Positions 60,750 through 64,000 of a DNA stretch of 64,000 nt are shown here, piece by piece. The notes beneath the pieces were generated by a model. That model was not told where the DNA came from. It ran no database searches and saw only the letters and a program-made list of their open reading frames with translations. A program made the position numbers and the translations under genes. Location: the NCBI RefSeq assembly GCF_033958435.1, contig NC_134137.1, forward strand, positions 221,195,501 to 221,259,500, written 5' to 3'. The DNA comes from Carettochelys insculpta (Eukaryota; Chordata; Testudines; Carettochelyidae). Numbering within the stretch: the stretch's first letter is position 1; every line of letters starts with the position of its first letter.

Positions 60750-62324
60750 ATGATATCTAAACTCTTGCCGTTATCCTGTGTAATGCTGTACAAAGCTGAG
60801 CTTTTTTTGTGGTTAAAGAATCAGAAAAATAAACTAATTAGGACCATTTCTTTCCTTTTTTAAGTAAAATACTTTGGGAATGATTTCAACTTGCAAAATG
60901 AATACAATTCATTTCATATTTACATGACTATACCCCCTATGTGTTGTGTCTTCTCTCAGTGTTTGGAGAAGTCATTATATAGAACCTGAAGATGCAGAAA
61001 TTTCCAAAATAAAACCATATCCTACCACTCCTGGGGACAGATACAGCTGCAGCTGTGCCCTGCTTACAACATAATTTTGTTACTTCAGCTCAGACAATGA
61101 CAAACAAATATGTAACTGTCACAAGTTTTATTGGTGGCAGTGGGGAATATAGAAGGTGAAGTATTTCTCTGGGACTACCCATGTCCCACCTTTACTGACA
61201 AAAGAGGATAATATTTACCTTCCCTGTAGGGAGAGCTGTTAGGATTAATTAGTTCACGATTAAAAGTATTTTGAAGATGAAAATCCCAAGTATAACTTTA
61301 TTTTCTGGTATCTGTTGTGTGTTGATTTTAAAATGCATACAAATAATCCCTCCTACAAATCTTTGCCCATGTTATGAAATTGTCTAGAGCATTCTGACTA
61401 CCCAACACTGCACTAGAAATGAGGGAAACGGGGTGGGGGCTGTTGTTTTTTGTTTCATTTTATTTTTAAATATATACTCATTGTTCTGAGTAAGTGCATT
61501 TCAATGAAAGACTCTTCTGGAGTGGTTGTTTCTAATTCAGACAAAGTCTTCCGAAGAGGAAACAAGAGATTGAATGTCTCATGATGGGTTCTGTGGAAGT
61601 CTCTTTTAAAATAAAATGGAGAACAAAGAACTTCCTTGCCTGACTTAGCTTTATCAGATGCAGAGTCAGGCCTCGTCATCAATTCCACTCGTCTCACCTA
61701 AACCTGACTAAGCAACTCTAAGAGGGCAGGGGGATTGTGGTGCCTGGCCTGCTTTGCACTGCACAACAGTGACAACTGTGTGCACATTTTTTGACAAATA
61801 AGTGTGATACTAGTTTACTGGCATTTGGACCCTTCTTTCCTAAGTAATCTTCCTCGGAAATAGGTAGTTTCCTCAACAAAATGACTGTCCTTTGCCAGCA
61901 GCAAGAAAGGAAGAAGTAAAAGTGGTGCTTTTTGGTACACCTTTCCATCAGCTTCTATCACAAACGGCGAGGAATGAGTCAGGTACAAGTCACTCACAAT
62001 TCACAAGCCACATCAGTTAGCTTGAAAGCTGCTGAACTGTGTTTGTGTAAAATCTTCTTTTTAGAGTTACAGTGAAGCTGTAGGATGGCTGTGTATTTCC
62101 CTTACCATGTTCTAGTGAGAAGGCTTTTAGCTGGGCATGGTAGTTTAAGCAGGCATCTAAAATACTCAAGGCCTGTACCTTACATAGGCAACATCAGTTT
62201 ACACAACTCTAGTAGGGACCTTAAATTGGCTGTAAATATGATAATGGGCTGTGCCTTAAAGGCCCCGTTAGCTGTCAGAGAGGAATAAAAAAAGCCTTTG
62301 GATAAATAAGAATCAAGGTCCTTA
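60750..62324. other. no gene seen
   Basis: AT-rich DNA. A donor-like site near 61697 (minus) has in-frame stops in the required phase. Confidence 0.45.
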
Positions 62325-62475
62325 TTCTGGTCTCTGACACTGATGAAATGTACGAGGCTTCTCTCCTGACTTTTCTGCCTGCGTTTCTCGATCCATAAAA
62401 TTGAGGGAATGCCTACCTCAGAGCTATATTATGAAGTTCCATTAATTAATGGTAATAAAATGGTTTGCAGGCCAC
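62325..62475. mobile_element. MIR-like SINE fragment
   Basis: 'cgtttctcgatccataaaat' and 'gcctacctcagagctatatt' resemble the 3' half of MIR. Confidence 0.4.
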
Positions 62476-63029
62476 TGATTTAGAGTTGCTGTAGAGCAGC
62501 CAAGTGTTATTATTAGTGCCAGCTGTTATATAATGTCAGAGCCCTATTAACCTTTTCCCCGGAAACAGCTAACGTAGGGCTTGTTTTGGCTGTGATGGTT
62601 GTGTTCTGTCACTGAGGTGGGGAGAGCCTGAAGACTGATCTACGCAGTGAACTAAATCCCATGTGAAAAAATTCACACCTGAGAGACATAGCTATGCCGA
62701 CCTGACGTGCTTCCCTGACCTAAGTACCACATCTTGGGGACATGGATTAACTACAGTTACAAGAAAATCCCTCCTATCCCTGTAATGAGCATCGGCATTG
62801 AAGTGTTTCAGCGGTGCTGCTCAAGCATTTTAAGTGTGGACATATCCTGGGGAAGAAGGTAAGGTTTGGTGAAGGATGTGGTTACTTTTGTCCAGAATGC
62901 AGCCATCTTTGCTCTCTGCCAGATCATCACAGTGTGGAAATGGTGTGGCTCCAACACCAGAAAGAAGTGCTGAATGGTGATTTCTCCTTCCCCATATCAC
63001 AGAACGGAGCACAGCTATTGCCTAATACT

Positions 63030-63405
63030 GAGACCAAAGGCTGTAGATTGCAATACTTAAAACAGGATGGGCTGAACCTTCTCCCTCTCAAGCTAAGTAG
63101 GGCTAGGCCTGCTCGACATTTAGATAAGAGGCTTACAAAAAAGACGCAGGACACAATAGCCTATGAAGGAGTGATATTGGCCAAATTCCAGTTCTGCATC
63201 CCTAAATTCTCCCCACAGTTTCAGTTGAACATGGGATTCTTCTCCACTTTCTGTCCCAAATCATAGGGAAGTGGCATTGGCTATTGCTAACCATTTGCTA
63301 TTTTTGCCTCAAAAATAGCTTCTGTGTGCTGTGAAGTGATTCTTGTGCTTATGTAGCGTATAAAATGTTTTGGGATCCTGTAGGATAAATGGTTGTTTCT
63401 AAATG
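63030..63405 (+). mobile_element. 5S-rRNA-headed amniote SINE (AmnSINE/5S-Deu-L2 type), full-length but decayed
   Basis: The head keeps the 5S rRNA A-box-like 'agctaagtagggctaggcct'. The tail at 63300-63395 matches the L2-like end of this SINE class ('tgttttgggatcctgtagga'). The region between contains 'ggccaaattccagttctgca', also typical of these elements. Confidence 0.6.
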
Positions 63406-63584
63406 GAAATTACCCTCAGCCTTCTCTTTCTCCTTATTTAGCAGTCATGAACTTTTCCCAGATTTGGAGATGTTCAGATCTGAGATGGTTTTCCTTCAGC
63501 TGCTGGACCAGATATGCTAAAGCCCCTTTGCACTGCCAGGACCTTAAAGCAGCTCTAACGAGGCCATTGAGGATTCTGGTAAGC

Positions 63585-64000
63585 CAGCAGTTCTCAAACT
63601 TTAGCAAGCCAAGAACCCTCATTTTGATTAAAAAATTATGGGGACCGCCCCCCCCCCAAGCCCTGCCCCGGTAAGCCCTTGCCATGCCCTCTTCTCCAAG
63701 CCATGCACCCCTCCCTCTGTCACTCACTCACCCTCACCCTCTTTCACTTTGATCAGGCTGGGGCAGAGGGTTGAGGTGAAGAAGGGAGTGTGGGATTCAG
63801 GCTCTGGGAGGGATTTTGGGTGTAGGAGGGGGCATGGGGTGGGCTCAAGGAGGGATTTGGAGCGAGAGGGTTTGGGTACAGGTTCTGGGAGGGAGTTCGG
63901 ATGCAGGGTGCCAGCTCTGGGTGGGGACCATGGGTGAGGGAGTGGGGAGAAGGGAGTATGGGTGTAGGCTCTGACCAGGCAAAGCTTACCTCCACCAGCT
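63585..64000. mobile_element. hAT-like element running off the window edge
   Basis: It starts cagcagttctcaaacttt, a Charlie-type end, continues through a C run at 63647-63658, and then G-rich repeats of the type 'ctctgggagggattttgggt'. The right end is outside the window. Open frames in this part reflect skewed composition. Confidence 0.55.

Noticed and set aside
61718..61997. Minus-strand frames with leucine-rich stretches, also considered as a signal-peptide exon
   Set aside because: Only a weak donor is available, and the hydrophobic stretch does not follow a suitable Met in the phase needed.
63095..63130. 5S-rRNA-like sequence
   Set aside because: Degenerate head of an old SINE, not a 5S gene.
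62814..63266. 150-codon plus frame with several Cys and His
   Set aside because: It overlaps the 5S-headed SINE remnant, and the Cys/His spacing does not form a recognised zinc finger.
63638..63995. Open frames on both strands at the right edge
   Set aside because: G-rich tandem-like interior of a hAT element.

Overview
This is vertebrate genomic DNA dominated by interspersed repeats. There are no operons and no prokaryotic signals. The organism is most likely a turtle, probably a cryptodire. Position 2766-2953 carries a tRNA-derived SINE whose 3' part resembles a CR1 LINE tail, the design known from tortoise Pol III/SINE (Cry) elements. The other repeats (CR1 ends, a 5S-rRNA-headed amniote SINE, MIR-like SINEs, Penelope-like and DIRS-like retroelements, many hAT elements and MITEs) fit a turtle as well. 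I cannot name the species.

The only gene I recognise is a CD200 receptor-like immunoglobulin-superfamily gene on the minus strand at about 48.7-54.9 kb. Four exons with good splice sites and matching phases are visible. In transcript order they are: an Ig V-like domain (54563-54865), an Ig C2-like domain (52008-52241), a transmembrane segment (50813-50915) and the first part of the cytoplasmic tail (48699-48750). The signal-peptide exon, expected at higher coordinates, and the last tail exon, expected at lower coordinates, were not found. The V-like, C2-like and transmembrane exons together give a single-pass type I membrane receptor. The introns carry hAT elements, a MITE and a MIR-like SINE.

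Layout. 0-12.9 kb: mostly unassigned DNA with old SINEs, plus two short minus-strand candidate exons (7357-7436 and 10640-10695) that join in phase but that I cannot name. 12.98-15.79 kb: a degenerate Penelope-like element (RT plus GIY-YIG remnants) with an inverted copy of its own 3' end at its 5' side. 16-31 kb: non-coding DNA with MITEs, two related hAT MITEs in opposite orientation, MIR, CR1 and Penelope tail fragments. 31-40 kb: three hAT elements with 8-bp target duplications, a 5S-headed SINE and an orphan open exon-like segment at 36868-37068. 41.8 kb: a compound microsatellite. 43-43.4 kb: a palindromic MITE. 44.4-47.8 kb: a DIRS-like retrotransposon on the minus strand with gag-like and tyrosine-recombinase remnants, terminal inverted repeats and no visible reverse transcriptase. 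48-55 kb: the CD200R-like gene. 55-64 kb: intergenic DNA or the gene's 5' region, with a CR1 end, TIR elements, a 5S-headed SINE and a hAT running off the window.

No tRNA or rRNA genes, CRISPR arrays or bacterial-type elements were seen. All repeat names come from recognising motifs by eye, not from a library search. Boundaries without target duplications are good to about 10-20 bases.
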